Source: JAADDG01 sp964450755 (GTDB lineage: Bacteria; Campylobacterota; Campylobacteria; Campylobacterales; JAADDG01). From it: a DNA stretch of 50,988 bases. Location: contig CAYVDJ010000056.1 of the NCBI GenBank assembly GCA_964450755.1, forward strand, positions 1 through 50,988, read 5' to 3'. Within the stretch, counting starts at the first letter, position 1. The number at the start of each line of letters is the position of its first letter. The translations under genes were made by a program, and so were the position numbers. The notes beneath the pieces were generated by a model that did no database searches, was not told the origin of the DNA, and saw only the letters and a program-made list of their open reading frames with translations. Shown in pieces: positions 24,661 to 33,124 of this stretch.

Positions 24661-26057
24661 TCGCTTTTTTCCCAAAGAGTACCGTTTGGCGTATCCATGA
24701 TTTTTATGTTTTTATTTAAAAGTTTATCTCTTAAAGAATCGGCAAGTTTGAAATCTTTCTCTTTTTTAGCCTCTGCTCTTTTTTTGATCATCTCCTCTAT
24801 CCACTCTTTTTCCTCTTTGCTTATCCCTTTTTGAAAATAGCCGTAAGCATCCTGATAACCTGTACCCAAAAGCTTTTCTATAAAGAGCAGATTTGCTTTT
24901 ATCTCATATCTGGCACTTTTGTTTTTTGGCTCTTTGTCGAGTGTTTCGTTGGCTCTGTTTATCTCTTCATCTATTGTTGCCAGTGCTTTTGAGATATTTA
25001 GATCATCTTCCAAAGCCTCTAAAAGCTCTTTTTTAAACTCTTTGTTTACTGTGCTGCTTTTTGAGTCATAAACTCTCTTTTTTAGTCTGTAAAGTTTGTC
25101 AAGTCTCTTTTTGGAAGAGAGAAGATCCTCTTCGCTGAAATTTAGATTTGCCCGATAATGAGTAGATAGAAGATAATATCTTAAAACCTCTCCGTCATAG
25201 ACTTTTAAAGCATCTTTTAAAAAGAAACTGTTTCCAAGAGACTTGCTCATCTTTTCGCCGTTTATATTGACAAAACCGTTATGCATCCAGTATTTTGCAA
25301 GTTTTTGACGGGTTGCACATCTGGTTTGTGCCGCTTCGTTTTCATGGTGCGGAAAGAAAAGATCCGCTCCTCCTCCGTGGATATCTATCTGATATTCATT
25401 GTCATAAGCCAAATATTTTTGAATCATCGCCGAACACTCTATATGCCATCCGGGACGACCTTTGCCAAAAGGACTCTCAAATGACGGTTCGTCATCTTTT
25501 GAGAATTTCCAAAGTGCAAAATCTTTCGGATCCTTTTTTTCTTCATTGATACCGATTCTGCTTTGGGAGGAGTTTTCTTCTATATGTTGATGAGAGAGGC
25601 TTAAATACTCTGTATCTTTTTGTGTATCAAAATATACTCCGTCATTTTCTATGATATAGGCGCAGTCATGAGAAATTATATTTTGGATAAGTTTTATGAT
25701 ATCATCGATACTTTCGGTTGCTTTTGGTTTGATATCGGGATTTAGAACATTTAGCTCTTTCATCTCCTCTTCATATCTGTTGATATAATAATTTGTAATT
25801 TCTTCCAAAGATTTACCGCTTTGTTTCATTTTATTGATAATTTTATCGTCAATATCGGTATAGTTTTTGACAAAAACAACTCTGTATCCAAGTTCTCTTA
25901 GAGTTCTGTTTAGAAGATCAAAAGCCACCGAACTTCTTGCGTGTCCCAGATGAGCATCATCATAAACGGTAGGACCGCATACATAAATTTTTACGGTATT
26001 ATCGGAGATGGGGGAGAATTTGATCTTTTTTTTCAGTACCGAATCAAATATATACAT
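24657..26057 (-). CDS. cysS: Cysteinyl-tRNA synthetase
   Basis: This 466-residue class I synthetase has the HIGH-type motif HLGH (in YDDAHLGHARS) and KMSKS. Zinc ligands include the early cysteine in CGPTVY, and the GRPGWHIECSAM segment is conserved. The C-terminal DALR-like helical domain covers about 330-466. It heads the minus-strand cysS-msbA-rmuC-sixA unit. The 119-base gap upstream contains the terminator of the lipoprotein gene. Confidence 0.97.
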   Translation of the reverse strand: MYIFDSVLKKKIKFSPISDNTVKIYVCGPTVYDDAHLGHARSSVAFDLLNRTLRELGYRVVFVKNYTDIDDKIINKMKQSGKSLEEITNYYINRYEEEMKELNVLNPDIKPKATESIDDIIKLIQNIISHDCAYIIENDGVYFDTQKDTEYLSLSHQHIEENSSQSRIGINEEKKDPKDFALWKFSKDDEPSFESPFGKGRPGWHIECSAMIQKYLAYDNEYQIDIHGGGADLFFPHHENEAAQTRCATRQKLAKYWMHNGFVNINGEKMSKSLGNSFFLKDALKVYDGEVLRYYLLSTHYRANLNFSEEDLLSSKKRLDKLYRLKKRVYDSKSSTVNKEFKKELLEALEDDLNISKALATIDEEINRANETLDKEPKNKSARYEIKANLLFIEKLLGTGYQDAYGYFQKGISKEEKEWIEEMIKKRAEAKKEKDFKLADSLRDKLLNKNIKIMDTPNGTLWEKSE

Positions 26058-26136
26058 TAATTTAAATCCTGTAATTTAGATTTTTTGAAAGTATAGCGAA
26101 ATTAGAGTAAAAAAAGTTTAATGGAAAAGAGGGGAG

Positions 26137-26159
26137 GGTGCATCAAATGAAGATGCACC
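26137..26159 (-). terminator. Hairpin after the repeat lipoprotein gene
   Basis: GGTGCATC (26137-26144) and GATGCACC (26152-26159) form an 8-bp stem with a 7-base loop, 17 bases beyond the stop of the minus-strand lipoprotein gene. A pyrimidine-rich run rather than pure T follows on the minus strand. Confidence 0.55.
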
Positions 26160-26176
26160 GTAAATTTTATAGTTTT

Positions 26177-27313
26177 TTAGTAAGCTACATGAAGAGCCCT
26201 CAATGTCTCTATCGTCAAAGCTCCGCTTGGAAGCCCTTTTGCTTTTTGAAATCTTCTGACAGCCGCTCTTGTCAAAGGTCCGTAAACTCCGTCAATCGGT
26301 CCCGGATTAAAACCGGCTGAACTCAATGCTCTTTGCAACTCTTTTATAGTAACGGCATTCATATTTGTTTTACAAAGAATCGGTTTCCATACAAGTTTTG
26401 CATCTTCTATCTTAACTCTTTTTGTAACAGTTTTGTAAACGGCAGGAATTGTATGTTTTTGCACCTGAGGAGGAGTTATCATCTTTTTGACTCTTACAGT
26501 TTTATAAACGGCAGGGATTACAACTTTTTTTGTTTGAGCCGGTGTAACAAGAACTTTTTTGGTAATTGTTTTATAAACAGCAGGAATCTCAACCTCTTTT
26601 GTTTGAGGAGGTGTAACCATAACTCTTTTTGTAACTGTTTTGTAAACAGCAGGAACTTTTACAAGACACATAATCTCACCTGTGATAGAATCCACTCTTT
26701 CAATAGGACCTACACCTTTTTTCCATTCGTTGTGTTCTGGGGAAACCAAAACTTTTTCAGTAACAGTTTTATATACCGCAGGAACAGTTATCAGTTTTTT
26801 GCCAGGTCCTTTTACCATAATCTTTTCAGTAACGGTTTTATAAACGGCAGGAATGGTTATAAGTTTTTCGCCCTCTTCTTTAACCAGTACTTTTTCTTCC
26901 TCCCATCCGTATTTGGCAGGGGTTGTCGTAATCTTCTCACCTTCTCCTTTGACTAGTACTCTTTCAGTCGTGATTTTGTACTTTGGAGCGGTTAAAACTC
27001 TGGCATAACACTCTCCGGGTTTTGCATTTGGCGGAAAAAGATCACATTTTACAGTAGGACACGGAACAGCTTTGGGCTTTTGGGATTTTACTTTCTGAAG
27101 ATCATCCTCTAATTTTTTTATCTGCTCCTCTTTTTGTTTGATGGTCATACTTTGAGTGTTCAATTCACTCTTTCTCTCCATTGCAAGTTCCGCACACTCT
27201 TGGAGAGTCTTACACTCTGTTACCCCCGCAGCTTCACTGCTTTTTTGGGCACATCCGCTAAATGTCAGTAAAATGGCAGCCGCACAAATAGAAACTATGG
27301 AAATCTTTCTCAT
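26177..27313 (-). CDS. Lipoprotein with eight 23-residue repeats and a C-terminal peptidoglycan-binding domain
   Basis: This 378-residue protein has an N-terminal signal ending in FSGC (lipidated C21). A short coiled coil (about 55-78) is followed by a Cys-containing linker. Eight repeats then start at 108, 131, 154, 177, 220, 243, 266 and 289. The consensus is IPAVYKTVTKRVLV plus a variable nine residues. The period is exactly 23, except that repeat 4 carries a 20-residue insertion. A PG_binding_1 domain (about 318-376, GPIDGVYGPLTRAAVRRFQ) closes the protein. It probably links the outer membrane to peptidoglycan, with the beta-rich repeats as a stalk. The role is inferred. A palindrome overlaps its promoter. 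Confidence 0.88.
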   Translation of the reverse strand: MRKISIVSICAAAILLTFSGCAQKSSEAAGVTECKTLQECAELAMERKSELNTQSMTIKQKEEQIKKLEDDLQKVKSQKPKAVPCPTVKCDLFPPNAKPGECYARVLTAPKYKITTERVLVKGEGEKITTTPAKYGWEEEKVLVKEEGEKLITIPAVYKTVTEKIMVKGPGKKLITVPAVYKTVTEKVLVSPEHNEWKKGVGPIERVDSITGEIMCLVKVPAVYKTVTKRVMVTPPQTKEVEIPAVYKTITKKVLVTPAQTKKVVIPAVYKTVRVKKMITPPQVQKHTIPAVYKTVTKRVKIEDAKLVWKPILCKTNMNAVTIKELQRALSSAGFNPGPIDGVYGPLTRAAVRRFQKAKGLPSGALTIETLRALHVAY

Positions 27314-27326
27314 AGGATACTCCTTT

Positions 27327-27356
27327 ATAGTATAAAATTTATTTATACTATTATAA
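27327..27356 (-). promoter_or_regulatory. Palindrome and -10 box of the repeat-lipoprotein gene
   Basis: A perfect 10-bp inverted repeat, ATAGTATAAA (27327-27336) and TTTATACTAT (27342-27351), sits between a minus-strand TATAAT (27356-27351) and the AGGAG (27323-27319) of the gene. It would cover the transcription start, a typical place for a repressor site or an mRNA-stabilising 5' hairpin. Confidence 0.4.
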
Positions 27357-27391
27357 TGAATATTACCTTTTGTGGATATAAAAGGAAAAAA

Positions 27392-27433
27392 GTAATTTTA
27401 TTTAATCATAATAAATAAAAGGTAATTTTATTT
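27392..27433. repeat. 12-bp direct repeat, 30-base period
   Basis: GTAATTTTATTT occurs at 27392-27403 and again at 27422-27433, in the gap between the lipoprotein gene and the small secreted protein gene. It is AT-rich and may be chance, but the 30-base spacing keeps both on one DNA face. Confidence 0.25.
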
Positions 27434-27444
27434 GTAAGTAAAAT

Positions 27445-27888
27445 TTATGGTTTCCATATATCTTTACAGTCTTTTTTGTTCACATCTATACTGTATAGAA
27501 GTTTTTTGCTCTTTTTGCTTATATATCTGTATGTCAATGTAATATCACTTTTTAGAAATCTTTTTGCAGATCTGCACGAGTTTTCTTTTATGCGGGGTGT
27601 CATTTTGTTTTTTCCCTCTTTGGCTATCTCTTTGTCACTCTTTTTGGGAATATTCAGACTGTAAATGTAGATAAGATTTGTATCTTTGTAATCTGCTTTG
27701 ATCAAAGTGGTAAATTTATCCACTTTTTGGGGAAGATGTTTTGAGATATCCTCCGCTGCCATCTTGACTATGGTTTTGTTTTGTTTTTTCATATTTGCAA
27801 GAAGATCATTTTTTAATTTCTCATTCTCCTTTACAAATTCTGTAGCAAACAGTGCAAAGGGAATTAAAAGCAAAAAGCGTTTTTTCAT
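27445..27888 (-). CDS. Small secreted protein of unknown function
   Basis: This 147-residue protein has a clear signal peptide (MKKRFLLLIPFALFATEF, cleavage near residue 16) and no further membrane segment, so it should be periplasmic. The mature part is basic. It has a helical first half and a strand-rich second half containing YIYSLNIPKK, SDITLTYRYISKK and LLYSIDVNKKDC. Two cysteines (NSCRSA and KDCKD) could form a disulphide. I do not recognise the family. It is transcribed divergently from kdsB and lies upstream of the lipoprotein gene. Confidence 0.7.
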   Translation of the reverse strand: MKKRFLLLIPFALFATEFVKENEKLKNDLLANMKKQNKTIVKMAAEDISKHLPQKVDKFTTLIKADYKDTNLIYIYSLNIPKKSDKEIAKEGKNKMTPRIKENSCRSAKRFLKSDITLTYRYISKKSKKLLYSIDVNKKDCKDIWKP

Positions 27889-27942
27889 AGTTTTTATCTC
27901 CGTTATAAAATTTTGTCTGTTATTATAGCACGGAAATTTTGC

Positions 27943-27968
27943 TATAATTGCCTAATTTTTTTAAAAGG
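27943..27968 (+). promoter_or_regulatory. kdsB -10 box and ribosome site
   Basis: TATAAT (27943-27948) and AAAAGG (27963-27968) precede the kdsB ATG at 27975. They rule out the upstream in-frame TTG at 27948, which would lie inside the promoter. Confidence 0.55.
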
Positions 27969-27974
27969 TTTTTT

Positions 27975-28703
27975 ATGATTATCATTCCGGCAAGAGTGGC
28001 TTCCAACAGATTTGCAGGTAAAGTACTAGTTGATATCAACGGTTTGCCTATGGTTGTGGCAACTGCCAAAAGGGTAGAGGAGTTGGATTGTGTAGCTGTT
28101 GCAACAGACAGCACTGATGTTGCCGATGTTGTGCAAAAGTACGGATTTGAAGCAATTTTAACGAGCAAAGAGCATAAAAGCGGAACTGATCGTATAAACG
28201 AAGCGGCACAAAAACTCAATCTGAATGAAGATGAGATCATTATAAATGTTCAGGCAGATGAACCTTTTATAGAAAAAGATGTTGTCAGGAAGGTGATGGA
28301 TAGAGTAAAAGAGGCAAAATCAAAAAACGAAGATGTGATGATGGTCAGCTGTTATAAAAAGATCTCCTCCTCTTTTGCTTTGGATCCAAATCATGTAAAA
28401 GTCGTTATTGATCATCAAAATTATGCCATCTATTTTTCAAGAAGCAAGATACCCTATGACAGGGAAGAGCATCTGGAGTATTTTGGTCATCTTGGAATTT
28501 ACGGTTTTACCAAAAAAAGTTTAAAAGAATTTTGTCAGCTTCCGGCTTCTCCGTTGGAAAATATAGAGAAACTTGAACAGTTAAGAGCAGTATATCATGC
28601 CAAAAAGATAGCAATGGTAGAGGTTGAGAGTGAGAGTTTCGGAATCGATACAAAAGAGGATCTAAAAAGAGCATTGGAGTATTTCAGGGTGGATAATGTT
28701 TAA
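27975..28703 (+). CDS. kdsB: 3-deoxy-manno-octulosonate cytidylyltransferase
   Basis: This 242-residue enzyme activates KDO as CMP-KDO for lipopolysaccharide core synthesis. The N-terminal IIIPARVASNRFAGKVL is the nucleotide-binding signature, and NVQADEPF and HLGIYGF are conserved. The start at ATG 27975 gives the normal family length. It overlaps pseB by eight bases, so surface-sugar genes of two pathways are translated together. Confidence 0.96.
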   Translation: MIIIPARVASNRFAGKVLVDINGLPMVVATAKRVEELDCVAVATDSTDVADVVQKYGFEAILTSKEHKSGTDRINEAAQKLNLNEDEIIINVQADEPFIEKDVVRKVMDRVKEAKSKNEDVMMVSCYKKISSSFALDPNHVKVVIDHQNYAIYFSRSKIPYDREEHLEYFGHLGIYGFTKKSLKEFCQLPASPLENIEKLEQLRAVYHAKKIAMVEVESESFGIDTKEDLKRALEYFRVDNV

Positions 28704-29712
28704 CGGTAAAAATCTTCTCATCACAGGCGGAACGGGGAGTTTTGGCAGAAAATTTACAAAAATTGTACTGAAAAAATATAAACCAAATAAAATAATTATC
28801 TTTTCAAGAGATGAACTTAAACAATATGAAATGGCTCAGGAGTTTTCAAACTCCTGTATGAGATATTTTATAGGTGATGTGAGAGATTTTGACAGATTGA
28901 AAACGGCTATGAGAGATGTTGATTTTGTTATTCATGCGGCAGCTTTGAAACATGTTCCGATAGCCGAATACAATCCTATGGAGTGTATAAAAACCAATAT
29001 TCACGGCGCTCAAAATGTCATAAATGCCTCTCTTGAGAACGGTGTAAAAAAAGTTATAGCTCTCTCAACCGATAAAGCGGCAAGTCCTATCAGTCTTTAC
29101 GGCGCTACGAAACTGGCTTCGGATAAACTTTTTGTTGCTGCAAACAATCTTGTTTCAAAAGAGAGAGAAACTCTCTTTTCAGTGGTCAGATACGGCAATG
29201 TTATAGGAAGCAGGGGATCGGTGGTTCCGTTTTTTATGAAACTGATAAAAGAGGGCGCAAAAAAACTTCCGATAACAGATGAGAGGATGACGAGATTTTT
29301 GATCACGCTTGAAGAGGGTGTTTTGTTTGTTTTGAAAAATTTTGAGAGAATGCAAGGAGGAGAGATATTTATCCCGAAAATTCCATCTATGAAGATAGTT
29401 GATCTTGCAAAAGCTCTCTCTCCCGAACTTCCTTTTGAGATAGTCGGTATCAGAGCCGGTGAAAAACTGCATGAAGTGATGTGTCCCAAAGATGACAGTC
29501 ATCTGACCTGGGAATTTGAAGATCATTTTGTTATAGAACCGACAATAAAATTTACAAAAGCTGTAAATTATCGCTGTAACAGACTTAATGAATGCGGTAA
29601 AAAAGTGCCTGTGGGTTTTGAATACAATTCGGGCAATAACGACAAATGGCTTGAGAAAGATGAATTTTTACAAAAAATAGGTCTCCTTGAAGAAGAGATG
29701 CTTTTATCATAA
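28696..29712 (+). CDS. pseB: UDP-GlcNAc 4,6-dehydratase (inverting), PseB
   Basis: This 338-residue short-chain dehydrogenase fold protein makes the first step toward pseudaminic acid, the sugar decorating Campylobacterota flagellins and some surface glycans. The NAD motif is GGTGSFG (11-17). Catalytic D126 and K127 (STDKAA) and Y135 (SLYGATK) match the Asp/Lys/Tyr set known in H. pylori FlaA1/PseB. The other pse genes are not adjacent, as is common when the pathway is dispersed. Confidence 0.93.
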   Translation: MFNGKNLLITGGTGSFGRKFTKIVLKKYKPNKIIIFSRDELKQYEMAQEFSNSCMRYFIGDVRDFDRLKTAMRDVDFVIHAAALKHVPIAEYNPMECIKTNIHGAQNVINASLENGVKKVIALSTDKAASPISLYGATKLASDKLFVAANNLVSKERETLFSVVRYGNVIGSRGSVVPFFMKLIKEGAKKLPITDERMTRFLITLEEGVLFVLKNFERMQGGEIFIPKIPSMKIVDLAKALSPELPFEIVGIRAGEKLHEVMCPKDDSHLTWEFEDHFVIEPTIKFTKAVNYRCNRLNECGKKVPVGFEYNSGNNDKWLEKDEFLQKIGLLEEEMLLS

Positions 29713-29766
29713 AAAGTGAGTAAAAAGGTAAAACCGTTCTCTGTTTTTTTAGTTGAAATTGATAAA

Positions 29767-29808
29767 TTGATATAAGTCAATTTAATATAGCTCTTTATAA
29801 AATATAAT
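29767..29808 (+). promoter_or_regulatory. CRP/FNR-like box and -10 of the multiheme cytochrome promoter
   Basis: TTGAT-ATAA-GTCAA (29767-29780) differs by one base from the FNR consensus TTGAT-N4-ATCAA. A TATAAT follows at 29803-29808. With a start seven bases after the -10, the box centre (29773.5) lies at -41.5, the class II activator position. The gene downstream is a respiratory-type cytochrome, which fits oxygen or redox control. Confidence 0.5.
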
Positions 29809-29837
29809 CTCTCAAATTTTTAGAAGAGGAAATTTCT

Positions 29838-30950
29838 ATGCGGTTTATTATTGTTTTTTTATCCCTGTTTTTTACGATACTTCTTGGAGACAGCAGTTTG
29901 ACCTGTAAGTCCTGTCATCCTACAATATATAAAGAGTTTCAAAATTCCATGCATAAAAAATCTTCTATATATGATGATAAAGTGCATAAAGCGATATGGG
30001 ATTTACATCCTTTAAAAAAGAAGCAAAAATACAAATGCGCAAAATGTCATACTCCTTCAGATGCAAATAAAGACAACAAGCAAAAAGCAAAAGAGGGAAT
30101 ATCCTGTATAACCTGTCATAGAATAGAAGATATAAAAGAACATTCAAAAGCAAATGAAAATATTTTTACCGACAAAGAAAAAACATTTTTTTCTGCAAAG
30201 AAAGGAAGTGAAGATAAAAAAATAATTTTTGAAACAAAAAGCTCCTTTTTTGGTCTTTTCAAAAAAGTAACAGGATCTCCTTATCACAATATAGACTATA
30301 CAAATAAAAACTATTATACCGCAAAAGTATGTATGGGATGCCATTCTCATAAGCAAAATTCTCATGGTTTTGAGGTTTGCAAAACTGATAACAAGGGAGC
30401 AGAAAATAAAAACAAAAACTGTATAACCTGCCACATGCCTCAGATAAAAGGAAGTTTCAATACGATAGAAACCACAAAAACACATGCTTTTCACGGTTTC
30501 AGCGGTGCTGTAAACAGTCCTGAAATGTTGGAAAAATATATAAAACTGCTTTTTAAAAACTCTTCAAACGGTTTTGAGATAACGATACAAAACAATTCTC
30601 CCCATGCTCTTTTTATTCATCCTCTTAGAGTTGCCCAACTGAGAGTGAAAATCACAGATAAAAACAAAATCAGAGAGTTAAAACCGGTTGAATTTGTCAG
30701 AATGTTGGGCAATAAAAACAAACCTGCCATGCCATGGGATGCAAATGAGATATTTAAAGACAATATGATCAAAGCAAATGAGAAAAGAGTTGTAAAATTT
30801 CCATTTAAATTAACAAACGGGAGTATGGTAGAAGCGGTACTTGGATACTACATAGTAAATCCCAAAGTCATAGAAAAATTACAGCTTCAGAATAACAAGG
30901 AAATAACGAAGTTTAATATATTAAAAAGAGATGAATTTATAGTAAAATAA
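29838..30950 (+). CDS. Secreted five-heme c-type cytochrome
   Basis: This 370-residue protein has an N-terminal signal (about 1-17) and five CxxCH heme sites: C23-H27, C67-H71, C90-H94, C165-H169 and C195-H199. All lie in the N-terminal half, like cytochrome c554-type proteins. The C-terminal 150 residues have no heme motif and look strand-rich (FEITIQNNSPHALFIHPLR). Single histidines and MH in HMP may be distal ligands. It is a periplasmic electron carrier or a reductase of small oxidised substrates; which one cannot be told. GAGGAAAT precedes the ATG. Confidence 0.88.
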   Translation: MRFIIVFLSLFFTILLGDSSLTCKSCHPTIYKEFQNSMHKKSSIYDDKVHKAIWDLHPLKKKQKYKCAKCHTPSDANKDNKQKAKEGISCITCHRIEDIKEHSKANENIFTDKEKTFFSAKKGSEDKKIIFETKSSFFGLFKKVTGSPYHNIDYTNKNYYTAKVCMGCHSHKQNSHGFEVCKTDNKGAENKNKNCITCHMPQIKGSFNTIETTKTHAFHGFSGAVNSPEMLEKYIKLLFKNSSNGFEITIQNNSPHALFIHPLRVAQLRVKITDKNKIRELKPVEFVRMLGNKNKPAMPWDANEIFKDNMIKANEKRVVKFPFKLTNGSMVEAVLGYYIVNPKVIEKLQLQNNKEITKFNILKRDEFIVK

Positions 30951-31018
30951 TTTTTAAAACTAATATTTATAAAATATTTTATATAATCTTTTTTTATTTT
31001 AGTTATAAAGGAAGAAAT

Positions 31019-33082
31019 ATGAAATCAAGTCTTAAAAAGAGATTTTTTTTATCGGTATTTGCTTCATCCGTTTTGATGTTTGCAAATACTCTAAATGCTG
31101 ATAACAGTATTATTAAAACAAAGAGGGCCGGGCATTTTTCAAATTATAAAAAATTTGCACAGTCTGAAGCTATTTTACTTCTAAGAGACGGAGTACTGAA
31201 CAAAAACGGAATGTTAAACTCTGCTTTTAAGAGTCTTCTTGATAGAAATTTTGGAGCAGACGGGTATAAGATCCAGGTTTTTAGTTCGTTTTCTTCTATT
31301 CATATAAAGACAAAAAATTATTCTACTGAAGATCTTTTAAATACTTTCAAGGGAAGAACTTTCTCAAATTTTGTTAAAACCGCTACACCAAATTATATCA
31401 ATGTTTTAAATCAAAAAAGTAATGACTCTTACTACTCAAAGCTGTGGGCGATAGAGAATACAGGACAAAATGTCAATAATACAAGCGGTACAAATGATGC
31501 TGATATGGATGTAAAAGAGGCATGGGATATAGAAGAGGGAAGTAAAAATGTTGTCATCGCCGTTTTGGATACGGGGGTTGATTATACTCATGAGGATTTA
31601 AGAGACAACATGTATGGAGGCAATGCAAAACATGGATATGATTTTGCGGGAGATAATGACGGAAACAATGATGATGATCCGATGCCGGACAAACCTTATG
31701 ACGACAACGGTCATTATCACGGAACTCATGTGGCAGGTATCATAGGAGCTGTCGGAAACAATGCCAAAGGAGTAAGCGGAGTTGCACAAAGAGTATCCAT
31801 AATGGCTTTGAAAGTTTTCAGACCAAACGGTTACGGTTATAACAGTGATATTTTGGAAGCTTTGGATTATGTTTCCAAAAAGGTAGATAACGGTGATAAT
31901 ATCGTGGCGATCAATGCAAGTTTTGGAGGTGGTGGCGGAAGTCAGGATGACTCTATGAACAATGCCATCAAAAAATTAGGAAACCAGGGAGTGATATTTT
32001 GTGCGGCAGCCGGTAATGACGGTAAAAATGTTGATAATGATCCTGTATATCCTGCATGTTATAATGCAAGTAACATTATAGCGGTTGCGGCAAGTGATCA
32101 GGATGACAAACTTGCAGGTTTTTCAAATTACGGTAAAAAGAGTATAGATGTTGCAGCTCCGGGGAAAAATATTTTAAGTACATATCCTGAAAACAAATAT
32201 GCCTATATGGACGGTACATCGATGGCAACTCCAAATGTTACCGCAACAGTTGCTCTTATAGCCTCAAGATATCCGAGTTATTCGGTTAGTGAAAGAAGAG
32301 ATCTGATTTTGCAAAATGTTGATAAGATAGACTCTTACAGTTCCAAAATTGCATCAGAAGGAAGAGTAAATGTAAACAATGCTCTTCAAAATAATGACGG
32401 TGCAGGAGATAATGACGATGATAACGGCGGAAACGACGGTGATGATCAAAAAACAAACACTCCTCCAAAAGCAAATGATGACAGTGCCTCAACAAACAAA
32501 AGAGAAAAAGTTACGATAGATGTTTTGCAAAATGACACTGATGATGATAAAGATAGTTTGAAAATAAGCTCCGTTTCTACTCCCGATTGCGGTGAGGCTT
32601 CAATATCCGACAATAAAGCGGTTTATGATCCAAAAGAGTGTAAAGGCGGAAAATACAGCTTTGAATATACAATCAGCGACCAAAACGGTGGTGAAGACAA
32701 AGCAAAAGTAACGATTGATGTTAAAAACCGCGCTCCAAAAGCAAATGATGACAGTGCGGAGGTAAAACAGAAGAAGAAAGTTGTTATAAAAGCTTTAGAC
32801 AATGACAGTGATCCAGACGGAGATGAGCTTAATATAGAATCCGTTTCAAATCCAAGTTGCGGAAGTGTATCTTATACAAAAAATGAAATCACTTATGATT
32901 CAAAAGAGTGTAAAGAGGGAACATACAGTTTTAACTATAAAATCAACGACAATGATTCTCTTACATCAAGTGCAAAGATAAGCGTAAAAGTAAAAAAAGA
33001 GAGTTCCGGTTGGGGAGGGTTTTTTGGTTCAAGTAACAACGACGATGATAACTCCGACAGTAACAGCGGATGGTTTTTCTGA
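31019..33082 (+). CDS. Secreted subtilisin-like serine protease with two cadherin-like domains
   Basis: This 687-residue protein has a signal peptide (about 1-28) and an N-terminal prodomain-like region (about 29-135). The S8 catalytic domain (about 138-455) has D184 (VLDTGVDYTHEDL), H237 (GHYHGTHVAG), oxyanion N333 and S401 (DGTSMATP). An Asp/Asn/Gly-rich linker (about 459-480) leads to two tandem Ig/cadherin-like domains (about 482-577 and 578-667), each with NDDSA and a conserved PxCG...DxKECK cysteine pair. The C-terminal tail (SSGWGGFFGSS, then Asp/Ser/Asn, then GWFF) is unusual. The acidic repeats suggest calcium binding. Its substrate is unknown. Confidence 0.93.
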   Translation: MKSSLKKRFFLSVFASSVLMFANTLNADNSIIKTKRAGHFSNYKKFAQSEAILLLRDGVLNKNGMLNSAFKSLLDRNFGADGYKIQVFSSFSSIHIKTKNYSTEDLLNTFKGRTFSNFVKTATPNYINVLNQKSNDSYYSKLWAIENTGQNVNNTSGTNDADMDVKEAWDIEEGSKNVVIAVLDTGVDYTHEDLRDNMYGGNAKHGYDFAGDNDGNNDDDPMPDKPYDDNGHYHGTHVAGIIGAVGNNAKGVSGVAQRVSIMALKVFRPNGYGYNSDILEALDYVSKKVDNGDNIVAINASFGGGGGSQDDSMNNAIKKLGNQGVIFCAAAGNDGKNVDNDPVYPACYNASNIIAVAASDQDDKLAGFSNYGKKSIDVAAPGKNILSTYPENKYAYMDGTSMATPNVTATVALIASRYPSYSVSERRDLILQNVDKIDSYSSKIASEGRVNVNNALQNNDGAGDNDDDNGGNDGDDQKTNTPPKANDDSASTNKREKVTIDVLQNDTDDDKDSLKISSVSTPDCGEASISDNKAVYDPKECKGGKYSFEYTISDQNGGEDKAKVTIDVKNRAPKANDDSAEVKQKKKVVIKALDNDSDPDGDELNIESVSNPSCGSVSYTKNEITYDSKECKEGTYSFNYKINDNDSLTSSAKISVKVKKESSGWGGFFGSSNNDDDNSDSNSGWFF

Positions 33083-33083
33083 T

Positions 33084-33120
33084 AAAAAAGTATGTAAGAG
33101 AAAATCTTACATACTTTTTT
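33084..33120. terminator. Bidirectional terminator
   Basis: A 16-bp stem (33084-33099/33105-33120) with a 5-base loop and A/T-run flanks lies between the subtilase stop and the convergent MepK-like gene. It can end transcripts from both sides. Confidence 0.85.
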
Positions 33121-33124
33121 TAGA

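Noticed and set aside
26333..26956. 207-codon plus-strand frame opposite the repeat lipoprotein
   Set aside because: It is only the reverse complement of the 23-residue repeats, and the lipoprotein has lipobox, ribosome site and a known C-terminal domain.
27948..27974. Longer kdsB start at TTG 27948
   Set aside because: It overlaps the -10 box and adds nine residues not found in KdsB proteins. The ATG at 27975 has a ribosome site.
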